Positions 1 to 12,205 of a stretch of DNA of 64,000 nt are shown here, one piece after another. Below the pieces are notes generated by a model. The model did no database searches and was not told the origin of the DNA. It saw only the letters and a list, made by a program, of their open reading frames with translations. Position 1 is the stretch's first letter; each line of letters opens with the position of its first letter. Both the position numbers and the translations under genes were made by a program. Source of the DNA: Hydractinia symbiolongicarpus (Eukaryota > Cnidaria > Hydrozoa > Anthoathecata > Hydractiniidae); assembly GCF_029227915.1 (NCBI RefSeq), contig NC_079889.1:2604001-2668000 (forward strand). Reading direction: 5' to 3'.

Positions 1-2016
1 GTATCTACAGTTTTTCTCGAGTTAGTTAGTTAATTCATTGCTAATTTCACCCCTTTTACATTTAATTTCTTTTTCTACATAACGTTTTAATCTTAGGTAG
101 TCTAGCGCCGCGTTTCTAATACTAAAAAGAGTATATATATTTGCTAGTTTCGCGACATGTTTTCACGTAAAAGATAAGTGGATGCTGCCAGAATTTACAT
201 CTATGAATTGAACAAAGAAAATGTTGACCAGCTGTATAACTTTACAATCATTTTCAATCTTACCACGTTTTTATATTCTTCTACCCTACCACCTAAAATT
301 TAGTTTAGTCATTTACCTAAATGTTATTTTTTCCAAATTGTCTTTTAAAAATGCTTCTTTGCCTAACTGTGGGAAAGAGTAATATGGAATTGGATTGGAT
401 TCCATTTTCGAAAGGAAAACCTCTCCAAAATGGGAAACCTCTCTAAAGCGGACAAAATCTACGGTCCCTTAAGTGTTAGCTTTAAGGTTTCACTGTATAC
501 TCTGTATACAGAATGGACTTCATTGTCAGAAAAACGCAAAAAAAAACAAAATTTGCAACATTAATATTAATAAATGACAAAAGCAGGTAGTGAATTTCAC
601 AGGAATTAACTTCGCGAAGGATCAAAAAATCTTATCAATATTATTTATAATAAAACAAGTATGGAAAGATGAGAATGTGGATTTCATGGTAAAGTTTAAT
701 ATTCCCCTTTTTCACAGTTCGTGGTTAAAAAAATAGAAATTTGCGATTTCTGCGGGTACCCAGACCCTCGACAATAAGGTAGATTGACGCAACATAGAAA
801 ACCTTGGGCAGATAAACAAAATTATGAAAACAAAATAGCTACCGTTCACCAACACATTAAGAAGCGTCTTCCTCTGCGTCTTGATGCTTCTGATACAATA
901 AATGTTACGAGGTTGTCATTTTTACAATAATTTATCTCTTAACAATATAAAGGAAGTAAAAGGCCAGAAAAAATGAAAAAATAGGTAATTTCTACTTTCT
1001 TGTTTACACGATTTAAATTACTTTGAATTAGCGACATAGGGGTGCAAAGCTTGTTTGTTGTCCACCTGTCCATGCAGCTGTACAAATCGCATCGCTTCGC
1101 GGATTTGTTATTTGATTGTCACTAGCCACTGACAAAAGTATCATACTTTGCAGCTGGATAAACATTTTTGGAGTTTGTTTCAATTTGTTTAATCATATAT
1201 GCAACATAGAATGAATATACGAAAAACAAAAATTGTCTGCTTGTTTACAGAATGATATTTTTATCATATATGAGTTCAGCCATATGAGTTTTTTCTACGT
1301 GTAGTTCAATATAAACTATTACATGCGTGTGAAATATTGGATTGAAAAACTGCTAAATCACTTCTATTTTCTTTAGAATTTTCACTTTGAAAAAATAAAT
1401 AGAAGGGCTCTATTTTTTTTTCCAGACGGGTAACTTAAGTTGTACGAGGCGTCACTGAAAATTTGAGTATATTACTAAAATTTACTAGTAGTCCAGAAGA
1501 CAACCTCGTCCCTCGACTTTTTGGGTTTGTCCAAATATAAATAGCCTAACAAGTCCTGGGGACAGAATGTCTAGTAGAATGTTATACTTACAAAGTGGAA
1601 TCCCTTCCTCGTTCTTTGTTGTTCACATCAACGACGGTGTCTTCTACACCGACTAATTGAGATGGGTTAGTATGTCACAGCACGAGAAGGGTCAGTACTG
1701 AGTATGCAATTATAAGAAATTCTCATGAAGTTGTATTAAAATTTGAAATATAGAGTGGAAATAATATGTAGTGAACATCCAACACCTTGTGACGTCATCA
1801 ACGGGTCAGACCACAAACTAATTATTCCCAATATCCTATTGTATGGTTCGTATACCGTTATGACATATTCGGGTATTTAAAAACGAAAAAAATGTTCCTT
1901 TTAATCGTTTTCTTCTTCATACAATATGTAAAAACAACAACAACAACAACAGAAACAATGACATAAGTAAAATAGAACCAATTATTAGACGAAGAGTCCT
2001 CTGATTCGTGCATCGG
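1..2016. other. Gene-free flank with repeat fragments
   Basis: No coding exon found. At 410-520 there is a fragment with CTCTCTAAAGCGGACA, related to the end of the MITE at 49.7 kb. At 1501-1560 there is one degenerate pair of the CCTCGTCCC / CCTGGGGACAG short element. The rest is AT-rich with no recognisable signal. Confidence 0.5.
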
Positions 2017-3822
2017 TTACACAAATCCATTGGGATCTACACTGTCACGATCATCATCATCGTCATCAACATATACAATCTTTTTTCCATTCAATGCTTC
2101 TTCAGGCGTCGAAACCACTTGAACTTTTGCGTAGCCATTTCCATCATCGTTCTAAAAGATAAATAAATGTAGTTGTAGAAAATACTGTCTACTTTCAGAA
2201 ATACTGAACTAGAGTCCCTAAAAGTCACTAGAAGATATAGCCGTTTCAAAATGGCAACCAACACCACCCCTGCCCAGTGACCGGCAGGTACTAAAAGGGG
2301 TAAATGGTCTTAGTAATGGATTTGAATAAGGTGCGCGAACCCCGCGGTGGGGACAATGTAATTATTAGGTCTTTATAAAAAACGAATAGATAGAACGTAG
2401 GGGGGAGCATTTCCAAGCGTAAAAACAAATTAATTTGAAGTTTTGATGTAAGAGAAAAGTAGCAATGCCCTGGTTTTCTTTCGTGTATGTAAATAAAAGG
2501 ATTTTTGTTATCGTGATGAATCTTGAAAGTCAATCAATCTTCAAAAAGTTGTTAAACAAGAGAAAATAATTTACCTGGTCCACTCTCATCACTCTCTTCT
2601 TGTTGATGTTATGCATGGGTTCTCCTTCTTGTTTCTTCTCTTTCGACCAATCAGTGGTGTCTTTCTTAACTTTTCTTCTGTATATAAGAACTCCCACCAC
2701 AACAGCAACAACAGCAAGAGCTAACACAGCCAGTACAGCAACAAGAACTATTGTCCTCTTCTTGCTACCACCGTCACTCGATTGGGCTCCTACTCCATCA
2801 CTTGCTGAGAAAATAAAGAACTTCATATATAATTAAAAAAAAAAACGTTTTTTGGATGACTAGTGGGCTATTTTGACACGCAATTTTTCTTTGAAATGAA
2901 ACATTTAGTCAAATTAGTAAAACTGTTGCATGGCATTGAAAATCGAATTTTCTGGTAACTCGCTAGCTTAATGTGTGAGTCTTGTTTAAGATGCATACGA
3001 AACATAGGATACGCAGAAACAGATATCATGGGTTGTATGCGATACATGGTCCGCCAAAATTCCAATTTCACCTTTTCGTGCCTCATATTGTAAAAACGAT
3101 ATGAAAAGAGAAGTAATTAATTCTTAACTTACATCTCAACAACCTCCGCGTTGATCGTATAGTCTGAACTCGACTATCACCGTTGTTGTAAATTTTTAAA
3201 GCGCAAAGGTAATAACCAGTATCACTTCCTGTTAGTCTCTCAATTGTGAGCGTCAATGATGTTTGTTCAGGCTGTGTCACTCGAACTCTACCAACATAGT
3301 TGAAAGGCATAGGTGAAGCGAGACTAGCTGGGGTTGATTGGCTGGTCCCTTTTATCTCTGCAAGAACAATAACATCGGAATCGTCTGAAACTTGTGTGCC
3401 TGTATCATTTTGTCGTCCACATTTAAAACCAAAAAAATCGTGGTTAATATCCAATGTATACTTCCACGTTAAAGATATGCTGCTTCCCTCATTATATGTG
3501 TACGTCTTTTGAGGTGGTGATGTTATACGTGAGGGTTTGACTAAATATAGAAGTTAAAACCGCAGTGTTATGCCTGTCCTGCATACAAAATGTTTTGCAA
3601 CGAGCAGAAGAATTAAATATTTAGAATGGTACGCGAAAAAAACCACGGTAGAATTTAATTTTGTTTCACCAATTCCCTTAGACATTAAAAATGCTCAACA
3701 TTCGACAATATATAACATTTTTTAAAAAAAATCGCATTCTTACCAGGAGTTATGTATGAACAGGAGAACAGAACAAAATAAATCAAATATTTGTGAGCAG
3801 TGTACATCAGGTCAGTCGCCAT
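2017..3822 (-). CDS. Single-Ig-domain type I membrane receptor, Alr-like
   Basis: Four exons (3822-3744, 3540-3133, 2804-2575, 2151-2017) join in phase to 283 residues. Exon 1 encodes a start Met and a hydrophobic signal peptide ending near SCSYITP. Exon 2 encodes one V-like Ig domain with the F-strand motif DTGYYLC. The expected B-strand cysteine is missing (SISLTWKY), and there is an extra cysteine in FKCGR. Exon 3 encodes a Gly/Ser linker, one transmembrane helix (IVLVAVLAVLALAVVAVVVG) and a basic RRKVKK stop-transfer. Exon 4 encodes a tail with two tyrosines (GYAKV, IVYVDD) and a run of Asp. Neither tyrosine fits the full ITIM consensus. All donors are GT, and the acceptors are AG. The layout resembles hydrozoan Alr allorecognition proteins, which is an inference from architecture. 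It could instead be another IgSF receptor. The gene looks intact. Confidence 0.8.
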
Positions 3823-4104
3823 TTTTTCTAATCCAAACTAAAACCAAGAAAGACATCTGTAAAAATAACTTGTATTTCAAAAATTGACTTTAATAGAATT
3901 AAGACCAAATCCGATGTAAGTAATTCGGAACTGTTTGAAGAAACTACGAAATGGGTCGAGAATGTTGACTTTAGTGGCCTACGGAAAAATGCACTGGGGC
4001 GATAGAAAATGTTTTTAGGGTTCACTACCGGGCATGGAACCTTTTTGTAATAATGTTCAGATAGATATTCTGGCAAAATGGTACCTCAAGTTGCGAGGTA
4101 ATAA

Positions 4105-4293
4105 GTTATATAAAGGACGACCAAACCCGGGGATTTATCCATGGGCTACCGACTAGTCTATATTATAATACCTGTATACGTTTGTCTGTTACGCAAAATT
4201 GTCTGCAAGTAGCGAGAGCACGCATTGCGGTATAAAGTAAGGGGGAGCCCGTGAATTTGGGTACCACAGCTAACCGACTAGAATGCTAAAATG
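4105..4293 (+). mobile_element. Helitron-like non-autonomous element fragment
   Basis: Two end-like blocks (GGGCTACCGACTAG at about 4143 and CTAACCGACTAG at about 4270) flank about 130 bases containing GTATACGTTTGTCTGTTACGC and GTAGCGAGAGC. The same block order recurs at 39365-39540. Ends reading CTAG after a weak GC hairpin resemble helitron 3' termini. Family assignment is inferred. Confidence 0.5.
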
Positions 4294-5131
4294 GGCAGAG
4301 CAAAAACAAAGCACAAATCCTTTATCAACAAGCCCTGTTTTTAAGTCAAAAAAAATTAAAATAATAATAAATATAGTAAAGAATTATTTTTAACTATATT
4401 TGCTAAAAAAAAACTTGTGTAGTCTAAAAAGGTGTCTATGTGAGTGCGCATAAAAAACAGTTTAGTACCGCTCTTGAATTGTACACATAAATTGTGTTCG
4501 TACACAACCTCGTTCCCAGGGCTTTTTCTAATGAAGAAAAACTCACCTGTGGAACGTCTAGAGATATAAATAGCTCTTTGAATCTATAAAAAGCCTTTTG
4601 TCATAACTTCTTTAAATGGGTTTAGAGACCCGAATTGTCAAATTGTTTACGATCATACATAAGAGTACAGAGATGGCATAGCTGTAATGAATCGAAGGAA
4701 GAATTAACTGAAGGTTTTTTATGCTTTGATAATATTTTAACTCTTAGATTCACACACTTCATTAGAACTGCTGCTCATATCAGAAATCGAATGCATAAAG
4801 ATATACCAAGATATTAATTTAAGCTTGGTTTCCATTAAGAGAATTTGTCGTCCAATAGTTATATTGCAAGTTTTCTAGAGAAAAATTCTATAACATTTGT
4901 TGTGAAACATCCTTTGTATCGCTTAGTTACAACATGTGTTTCCAAGAAAGAAAATGAGATAGGCCCAACCAAGAATTGAAAGAAAAACAAGAAATCAAGC
5001 TAAAAAAAAAGAGTGGTCTAGGTTTCTAATTTTTTTCGTGATTTTATCTCCAAATGTTTCCTCTAGGTTTCTTAAGAAAGAAGGGGCAATAAATAAATAA
5101 CAAACAACTGCAAGTTACCATACATTAACGT

Positions 5132-5204
5132 CAACCTCGTCCCCAAGACCTCTTTCGCTTTCTTATATGAGGACGGCTCTTTCGCACTGCTGGGGACGAG
5201 GTTG
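5132..5204. repeat. Short foldback element, CAACCTCGTCCCCA ends
   Basis: A 14-bp perfect inverted pair (5132-5145 and 5191-5204) encloses a 45-base centre. Related pairs or half copies occur at many other places in the window. Confidence 0.75.
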
Positions 5205-5334
5205 CATTAATGTTTCCTTCAAAATTATGCAGAAAAAAATGCAATATTAAGAAAGTGTCGAAGGGAGTGAGCGTTGTTAACTTTCTTAAATTATTTTTGT
5301 TAAACAAGCTGCAATGGTAGTCTTCTAAATGCAA

Positions 5335-7342
5335 TATGCATGCAATATTGAAATTTTCATTTTCGTCCTCAGCACTTTTCAGGATTTTCTATTGATGGGT
5401 ACGGGGTTGGGAACTTATTGTGGAACTAATAAAATTAAATCGACTTTGCACATTGCTATCATGACAAAATGTTTTTTAACATACTGAATTCTTCAAATTA
5501 TATTGAATGCATTTGTACAAAAAATTGCATTCCAAATTATAAAACTCCTATCTTTCCCCTTTTATTAACCAATCACAACAAAGAAAGAAAAAATATAAAA
5601 CAAAGAAATACAAAGATTAATTCTAAACTCACTTCTTTTCAGCGAAACAACTTTCCAAGTTACAAAAAATTAATAAACTGAGCTTTTGTTTGAGTGCTCC
5701 TTATTTTCATCAAATTTTTTATGGGAATATATCTCTAATCACCATCATTAAGACATTTTTCACACGTTACATATGCAATTATAGTTCGATGATGGTACAT
5801 TTAATTAGCATACTTCACCTCGTTAGCATTTACAAATGATAAAGATAAGAAGTTAGTCATTGTGAAAGTTGTTGAAAACAAAAATGGAAGCAAGTTATAT
5901 ATCAAGCTACAATCCAGTCTCTAAAACAAGCTCAAAATCAAAACGTCGTTTGATACTGGTAACGAAGTTGTGTCAAATCATGTCTTAAAATATTTTTTTA
6001 CGAGGTAGTAATGAGCATAATGATTGCAGGCTTCGCTTAGCTTTTAGAATATGAGCATGCGTATTAGAATTTTTTCTTAAAAAAAGCTTTTTTTGTTAGC
6101 ACGTGCCCCCTTAAAAAAATTTGGGAGTTTGTATGTGTGCAATTATCTCTAAATGTTTGGAGACAGAAAACTTTATAAACAACGAATAAAAATACGGAAA
6201 ACGCTACCGTTTTTAATATTAGGCATATTAAGCGCTTAAATGATTAGATCTGCAGCCATGGAGGCTTTATATTGTGCAGATATGTTAGGCATTGTAATAT
6301 TTTTTAAAAGTTGCTTATTTCCTTGCAACGGGATAAGAGAGTAGTGTCATATTTTTGTAATATATTTTCTCATTGTCCTCTGTTCACACGTTATAAATAA
6401 CACGTTATATTTAACAGTCCAAACCTTCAAAAAAAACATTGCAGCTTGTAAGTCCACCCTGAAGTAACAAAAACAGGAGTTTTAAAAACAACAGTACTTT
6501 CCGAGACATATCTTATTTTAAATGTTAAACGTAAATAAATGAAAATTTTAAACCAAGCAAACAAACATTGGAAATTTTTAAAACTTCAGCTGCACTGAAC
6601 CTCAACCAAAATTTCCAGTTTATAAAAAGTGTGTATTTGTCTTATGAACAAGTTGCTGCAGTAATGATACCAGAAAGTTCAAAATAATAATTTGTTTTGT
6701 CCCAACCTCTTCTTTGACTTTTTAACTTCTCCTTCCATAAATGTAAAAGAAAAACATCTTGTCCCCAGATCATGTTGTCTTTTTTACACTAAAGCTGCTT
6801 TTAGACGATGAATATATATTTTAGTTGATGGATAAAGTACATTGCATGTACCTTTACTTTTATCAGAAACCAATTAAAATGTGCAACAAACCACTTTTTT
6901 AACTTAAGGTAACGGAGAAGTATCTTTCTGACAATCTCGCCTTCCAAGATTGATTGAAAGAAAAAGAGAGCCCTGGGAAGAAGTTGTTCGTTCGCCGTAA
7001 ATTTCTCTACTTACAGAGTCGGTACTTTAATAATGGCGGGCCTCTGTTATAGGGAAAGTTTATTGGAAATATTTTACTAATACTTAGACCATATCAAAAC
7101 AGTGCAGTAAAAACTCCAACGTCTTAATAGCAAAAAACTATCTCCAGCGGCAATTCTCACAGTACCGGATGAAATGATAGTCAAGCTCTTATAAAAACAC
7201 TCCTATGTAGCGGAAACTTATGTTGGGCACTTTTTTATACCAGATACCAACCTCTTATATCAAAAAGGCAAAAACCCTTAGGGACGGGGGTGTATCAAAT
7301 AACTCTTTTTAACAGATACCATTTTAAAATTCCGATGTACAA
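5335..7342. other. Gene-free AT-rich stretch
   Basis: No exon or clear element seen apart from degenerate CCAACCTCTT and CCCCAGATC fragments near 6700-6780 and near 7253. The short open frames here are not supported. Confidence 0.4.
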
Positions 7343-7344
7343 TA

Positions 7345-7861
7345 GACGTCCGTTAATTCGAATGCCGCTTAATTCGAACTTTCCGTTATTTCGAACAAAT
7401 TGCCAAGTCCCTTGAGTTTGGTTTAAGTCTTATATTTTGAGCTGCTTAATTCGAACTCCGCTAATTCGAACATTTCGCTAATTCGAACAATTTTTTAGTC
7501 CCAAGGCTGCGTTATGCTCGTTAATTCGAAATTTTGTGTATCAATAAATAAAATCTAATTGGAAAATAAAAAAAACGTTTTTATTTTTATTGCATCAATG
7601 GTGGCAAAATTTCTTTCAATTTATCAATTAAATTCGCATTTCCAATAAAATAAAGTTTACAAGGAATTTGGAGGCCTTGCCCATCGCCAGGAAAACAACG
7701 TTAAAAGATTTTTATAAAAAGTTGTAGTGAAGTTGTAATAAAGTTATATTAGCATAAAACGTTTATTAAAATTCTTGTTTTTTTTTAACTTCCGATAATC
7801 CGAACATTCGTTAATTCGAACAAATAATTTAGTCCCTTGCGTGATCGAATTAACGGACGTC
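7345..7861. mobile_element. Tigger/pogo-type MITE with 17-bp TIRs
   Basis: Perfect 17-bp terminal inverted repeats GACGTCCGTTAATTCGA (7345-7361) and their complement (7845-7861). The subterminal regions contain many AATTCGAA blocks, as in pogo/Tigger elements. The right end abuts a TA. No transposase frame is present, so the element is non-autonomous. Confidence 0.82.
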
Positions 7862-7869
7862 TGTACATT

Positions 7870-8180
7870 ATACTACCTCCAGAACTGACCTCTCTGAAGA
7901 GGACACAAAAAATGGGTCTTTCTCTATTATTTTCCCTAAAACAATGTGTGCATTTTTGTATAAGGATTCTTTATCATTCTTTTAGCATGTTTGTAACCTT
8001 GTTAGAGCCGTAAAGATAAGAAGCTCGAAGGGGTTTCTAAAATCTATTTTACTTTTTTGAAATAAAAGATAGCATAATATGTTTTTCCTTCCGTCAAAAC
8101 TGGCCTTTCACTTTTTACGCTAAGCCTCGATGTAGTGGACACATAACGGAGATTTTTTTAAGGTCCCAATGGTTTTTGCT
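7870..8180. repeat. Degenerate MITE fragments of the 'AAGCGGACA' type
   Basis: Segments such as CTCTCTGAAGAGGACAC and GTAGTGGACACATAACGGAG resemble the ends of the element at 49699-50279. They look like old decayed copies. Confidence 0.35.
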
Positions 8181-9574
8181 TTAAAGGGGGCGTCGTTTTT
8201 ATTTATGCAGAAAATCATTTGTGTGTTCGTTTATAAACTAATTACTGCGTATTCTGCCACTTTCCTGTCTGCATTTGCTTCTCATTGTAGAAACTATCTA
8301 CAGAAATATAAAGAAAACTAATGACTGTGTATGTTTTATTGCATAATGCGGGCAGTGTATCACCTTCACTTAAATTAGTTGATGGACTTTTTCGTTCCGA
8401 TCTCATTCGATGCAATCTGAAATTTGAAACATTTCAACTTTGTTTGCAGACATAAACGAAAAATATTATAAAATTAAAAGAAAATTTAAGTTTTTTTCTT
8501 GTTCAGTTCCGTTTTGCTATTGAGTGGAAATTCAGCTTAAAATTGGCGCAAACATGGTGGTTTTCCTACTGTGTCGACGGCCCCGGAACTAACCAACAAT
8601 ATTTTATATAAAGAAAAAGAGAAGTCGCAAGGAGTCCTCCTTAGGCGTTGCTACATCGTTGCGTAATTTTTTCTAATTACTTTCGTATGCCCGATTTTCT
8701 AGTTTCGGGCAATTTTGTCGTTCCGATAACTTGTCACGAGCCGAGTACTCTTCCACAGTCATAATGGCAGCCGAGTTAACTGATAGATGGACATTACTTT
8801 ACTGGCGTATTTTGTTATATTCCTGTTTATTTCTATGCATCTCTAGCTTTATTTCCCAAACGATTTACTTTAGGCTTTATAAAACTTCACTTCTTAAATG
8901 CTTGTTATATAAAACTAGTTTCTGTTCTAGCTACAGACACGGCAAAATTTAATTTTATTATTTATTATTCATTTAATTTTTCGTTTGTTTTTTCAACCCA
9001 CTCACCCAAGCCAGCAAATTCAATGCATGGGAACTGCAATTCAAAAGCATTCATAATAGCTGTTACACCTCTACTTTCTTGGTAGTCTCTTCTTATCTAC
9101 ATTACATTTCTCATTGTTTCTAGCTTGCTAAAAAATATATAACATAGCTAGCTAATGACTTTTAATCTTTACATTTTTATGGGATTTTTGAGCATGCCTA
9201 GAAAAAATCAGAAAAATCGACAGGCAAAAAAATGCAGAACTTAGTGAAAAAATCAAATATATGGTGGGTAAAAACTTTTTGTACTGTGGTTACTAGCATC
9301 TTTTCACTGATATATATATGATCTAAGTTTAAACTACATGCAAGCTATATTCTAATTTCAAGATTAATAGATTCCTTGGCTAAACTATAGAATACCCCCA
9401 TAAAAAATTAAGACTATAAAACTCTGCAACGCAGCAAAGCAATAATAAAAAAATAAAATAACAAATATAACAGCAGCAAATGCAGCTACGCACGCAGAGA
9501 GATAGATAGAAGTGCATATTTTACATGGCTAGCCTCACAAATATCGAGGGATATACCCTGTCTATTATTTCCAG

Positions 9575-9850
9575 GAGGGGCCATGGCTTAGATGGAGAGT
9601 CCTAGAGTATTTAATGCTCATTTTGAGCTACGCAGACCCAATTAGTAGGGCCCACGCTCTACTAGACAACTCCCGGCAACATCCAACGGCCCACACAGTG
9701 TGCCATCTCCCCAATTTCCCTCACATGGCTTGGGTTAACCCGGGGCTATGGTAACATTCACTCGCCCATGTTGAATCGCCGTCAAGAGGAATCGAACCCC
9801 GGTCTCCCGCACAGAGTACGAAAGCTATAACCACTAATCTACGGCTACAC
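9575..9850 (-). mobile_element. tRNA-derived SINE
   Basis: On the minus strand the 5' head has an A-box-like TAGTGGTTATAG (9836-9825) and a B box GGTTCGATTCC (9798-9788), the internal pol III promoter of tRNA. The body follows. A second, head-truncated copy with the same body occurs at 56068-56206. The head is at the right end on the + strand. Confidence 0.82.
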
Positions 9851-10072
9851 AAACCTCACTATCTCCAGATTAAAACAGTTGGACAGTTAAACTAAAGTAA
9901 AATATCAACAAACATACCAAGTTGGTTTGTTACACTAAACATTTCGCATAATAACGACTTCGCTTTCTTGATTCTAAAGTTTAGCCTCATAGTGTATATA
10001 TACATTCATACTGAGAAATTTTTTGCTCTTTAAATATTGTTTCCTAATTCAATTAATTAACTGTTTTTCTGA

Positions 10073-10290
10073 GTAGCTGCATTGCTGAGTTGCTGCATTG
10101 CTGCATAGCTGAGTATCTACGTTGCTGTATTGCTGAGTAGCTGCTTTGCTCAGTAGCTACCTTGCTGCGTAGCTGACTATCTACGTTGCTGTATTGCTGA
10201 GTAGCTGTGTTGCTGCGTAGCTGAGCATCTACATTGCTGTTTTGCTAAGTAGCTGCGTTGCTGTATTGCTGAGTAGGTGCGTTGATGAGT
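10073..10290. repeat. Minisatellite, GCTGAGTAGCTGCATT units
   Basis: About a dozen degenerate units built from GCTGAGTA, GCTGC and TTGCTG words, roughly 18-22 bases apart. No coding sense. Confidence 0.85.
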
Positions 10291-11068
10291 TACGTAGTTT
10301 TAATTTTTTTACGGGGGTGTTTTATAGTTGCTCCAATTCCTCTAACTGAAAATAAAGTTTGCAATGGACTGGTCCACGACTTATCACCTGCATTATTTTG
10401 CCTGTTGATTTGCGTAAAAGGTTAGGGATTATGAACAACACGCATCAAGATGAAAGTCGTCTATAGAAAAACAGAATGGAGATAAAATTTGCAACTAAAG
10501 ATTGAAATGTCTTAAAAGATATGGCACATAATAAACGTTAAAACCAACCCACCCACAAATGTCAAATTGATTGTCAAATTTCTTGTGGCAGCTTAAATAT
10601 GAATGCTGTTCTCCAATTATAATTTATGTCTGCCCATTGTGTGGTTAGCTCGCTGATGGAACCTAGAGCGCATTACAAGGTTCCAGTACTCAAGTGCACG
10701 CATACACAAATATAAAAAGCACTTAACTTTGTTTCCAGAGCATTGCCACTATTTTCCTATAACAAACCTTGTGTATTGCCAATAAAATGTAATTTTTTTA
10801 TATATAATGAAAATGTTGAACGTAATAAACTTTTTTTACACAGCTCAAATGTGAGCCACTGTAATCTTTCCTCTGCTGGACATGTCACAAAAACTATCAC
10901 TTTCAGCCGTTATCAGTCTTTTCCAGGATTATTTCAGTAGATGTGCAATGATTCGCACGTGTAAATCAAGTAACGCGTGCGATGTAAAACGCACGTGCAA
11001 AGGATGTTACTTGTGCAATACTGCCTCCAAGGTTAATCTTTGTTGCGCATTCATTTTACAGTAGAAAA

Positions 11069-11155
11069 GTGGGGGACATTTTGTGTCGTGAACCCCAAAT
11101 ACTATGATTGAGCATCTACATATAGTGACTCTCTCAATCTTGTCCGAAATAGTAT
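11069..11155 (+). ncRNA. Structured repeat, copy A (possible hairpin RNA or element end)
   Basis: The segment GGGGGACATTTTG...GTGAACCCCAAA is followed by a stem GATTGAG/CTCAATC and a loop containing TAGTGACTC. A diverged copy at 57899-57985 keeps the same flanks and loop but changes the stem. Its identity is unknown. Confidence 0.4.
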
Positions 11156-11747
11156 GCATGGCTATACTAAAATATGCTTCGTTTTCAAATTAAAAAAATC
11201 TTTACCACTAACCAATAAATTTTCAAAATTCATTCAGAAAGTTCAGCTACTTTTTCGTGGGGTTTCATTTTTAAAATTGTTTGAATAAAAATAACACTTG
11301 CAGCATAAAAAAAATTAAATTCGGACCTGCTATGGTTTCCAATTGTTTTGTTAAATGAAGAAGTTATTTACTACTAAATCCATGATAATATGTCTGTTCT
11401 GCCTGTAAGGCAGACTTCCTTCATTCGTGCTCCGTCTGCGTTCACCTCCACATTAATTATACTGTATGACTCAATGTGTATATATATATATATATTTACT
11501 TCATAGAAAGCTAAACACATGTAATCTCTATCTCAACAGTTTTAATTTACAATTTCAGAATGGTTAGTATGAATTAAATGATTTCTTATTGTGTTTATTT
11601 GTGAATGAAACCACAATGTCTGGATTTGTTATTGTGCTTCTGGGTGTTAAAAACTTTTTTAAGCATATATATAAGTGTGTTTCAAGCCAATTCTAATGAC
11701 CTCTTTCTTTGTAATTTGATCTTGAAACACACAGAATATTATGATTA

Positions 11748-11787
11748 ATCCTTCTCCCATCATAGGGCCCGATAATGGGAGAAGGAT
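11748..11787. repeat. 13-bp hairpin
   Basis: ATCCTTCTCCCAT (11748-11760) pairs perfectly with ATGGGAGAAGGAT (11775-11787). The loop contains GGGCCC. It lies next to the single-arm copy of the 46-kb foldback and may be part of the same element. Confidence 0.7.
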
Positions 11788-11810
11788 CTCCCGAAACGCC
11801 ACCTACTAAA

Positions 11811-11896
11811 CTATCATGTTCAAGAAATGATGAACTTTCCACAATAATATGAATACTGAACAGACAAACTGAAATAATATCTTCAATAATACACAT
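11811..11896. repeat. Single-arm copy of the foldback repeat at 46203-46314
   Basis: About 85 bases match the other copy with only a few changes, including GTTCAAGAAATGAT and GAATACTGAACAGACAAAC. Here the unit is linear rather than folded back. Confidence 0.75.
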
Positions 11897-12205
11897 TCTT
11901 TGTTGCAAATTTTAGTATCGTAGTCTTTAACTCATTAGTAGCAATGGCAGATCAAAGTTATCTGTAATGTTAAATAAATTGAATATAAAACAAAACACAG
12001 TTAGCACAGATAGGTATTTTTAAGTTACATCAAGTGTTGCACATCTGCATTTTATCATCAACATAATGCATACCACATCAACTTTTTGAGTGTGAAATGC
12101 TTACCAGAAGATAAACTAATATAAAAAACGAAATAATGTACATATATATGTAGTATGGTGTCACGTTTTGTTCTGTTTGTTGAGTACATCTAACTTCTGT
12201 TTTAG

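Noticed and set aside
8731-8952. 73-codon hydrophobic frame
   Set aside because: It opens with TTG rather than ATG, and the AT-rich composition makes hydrophobic runs likely by chance.
11944-11963. ATGGCAGATCAAAGTTATCT as VPS26 first exon (followed by GTAATG)
   Set aside because: It can be spliced in frame to an alternative acceptor, but gives a longer N-terminus than the short Met-x-Phe start seen in invertebrate VPS26. Not supported enough to annotate.
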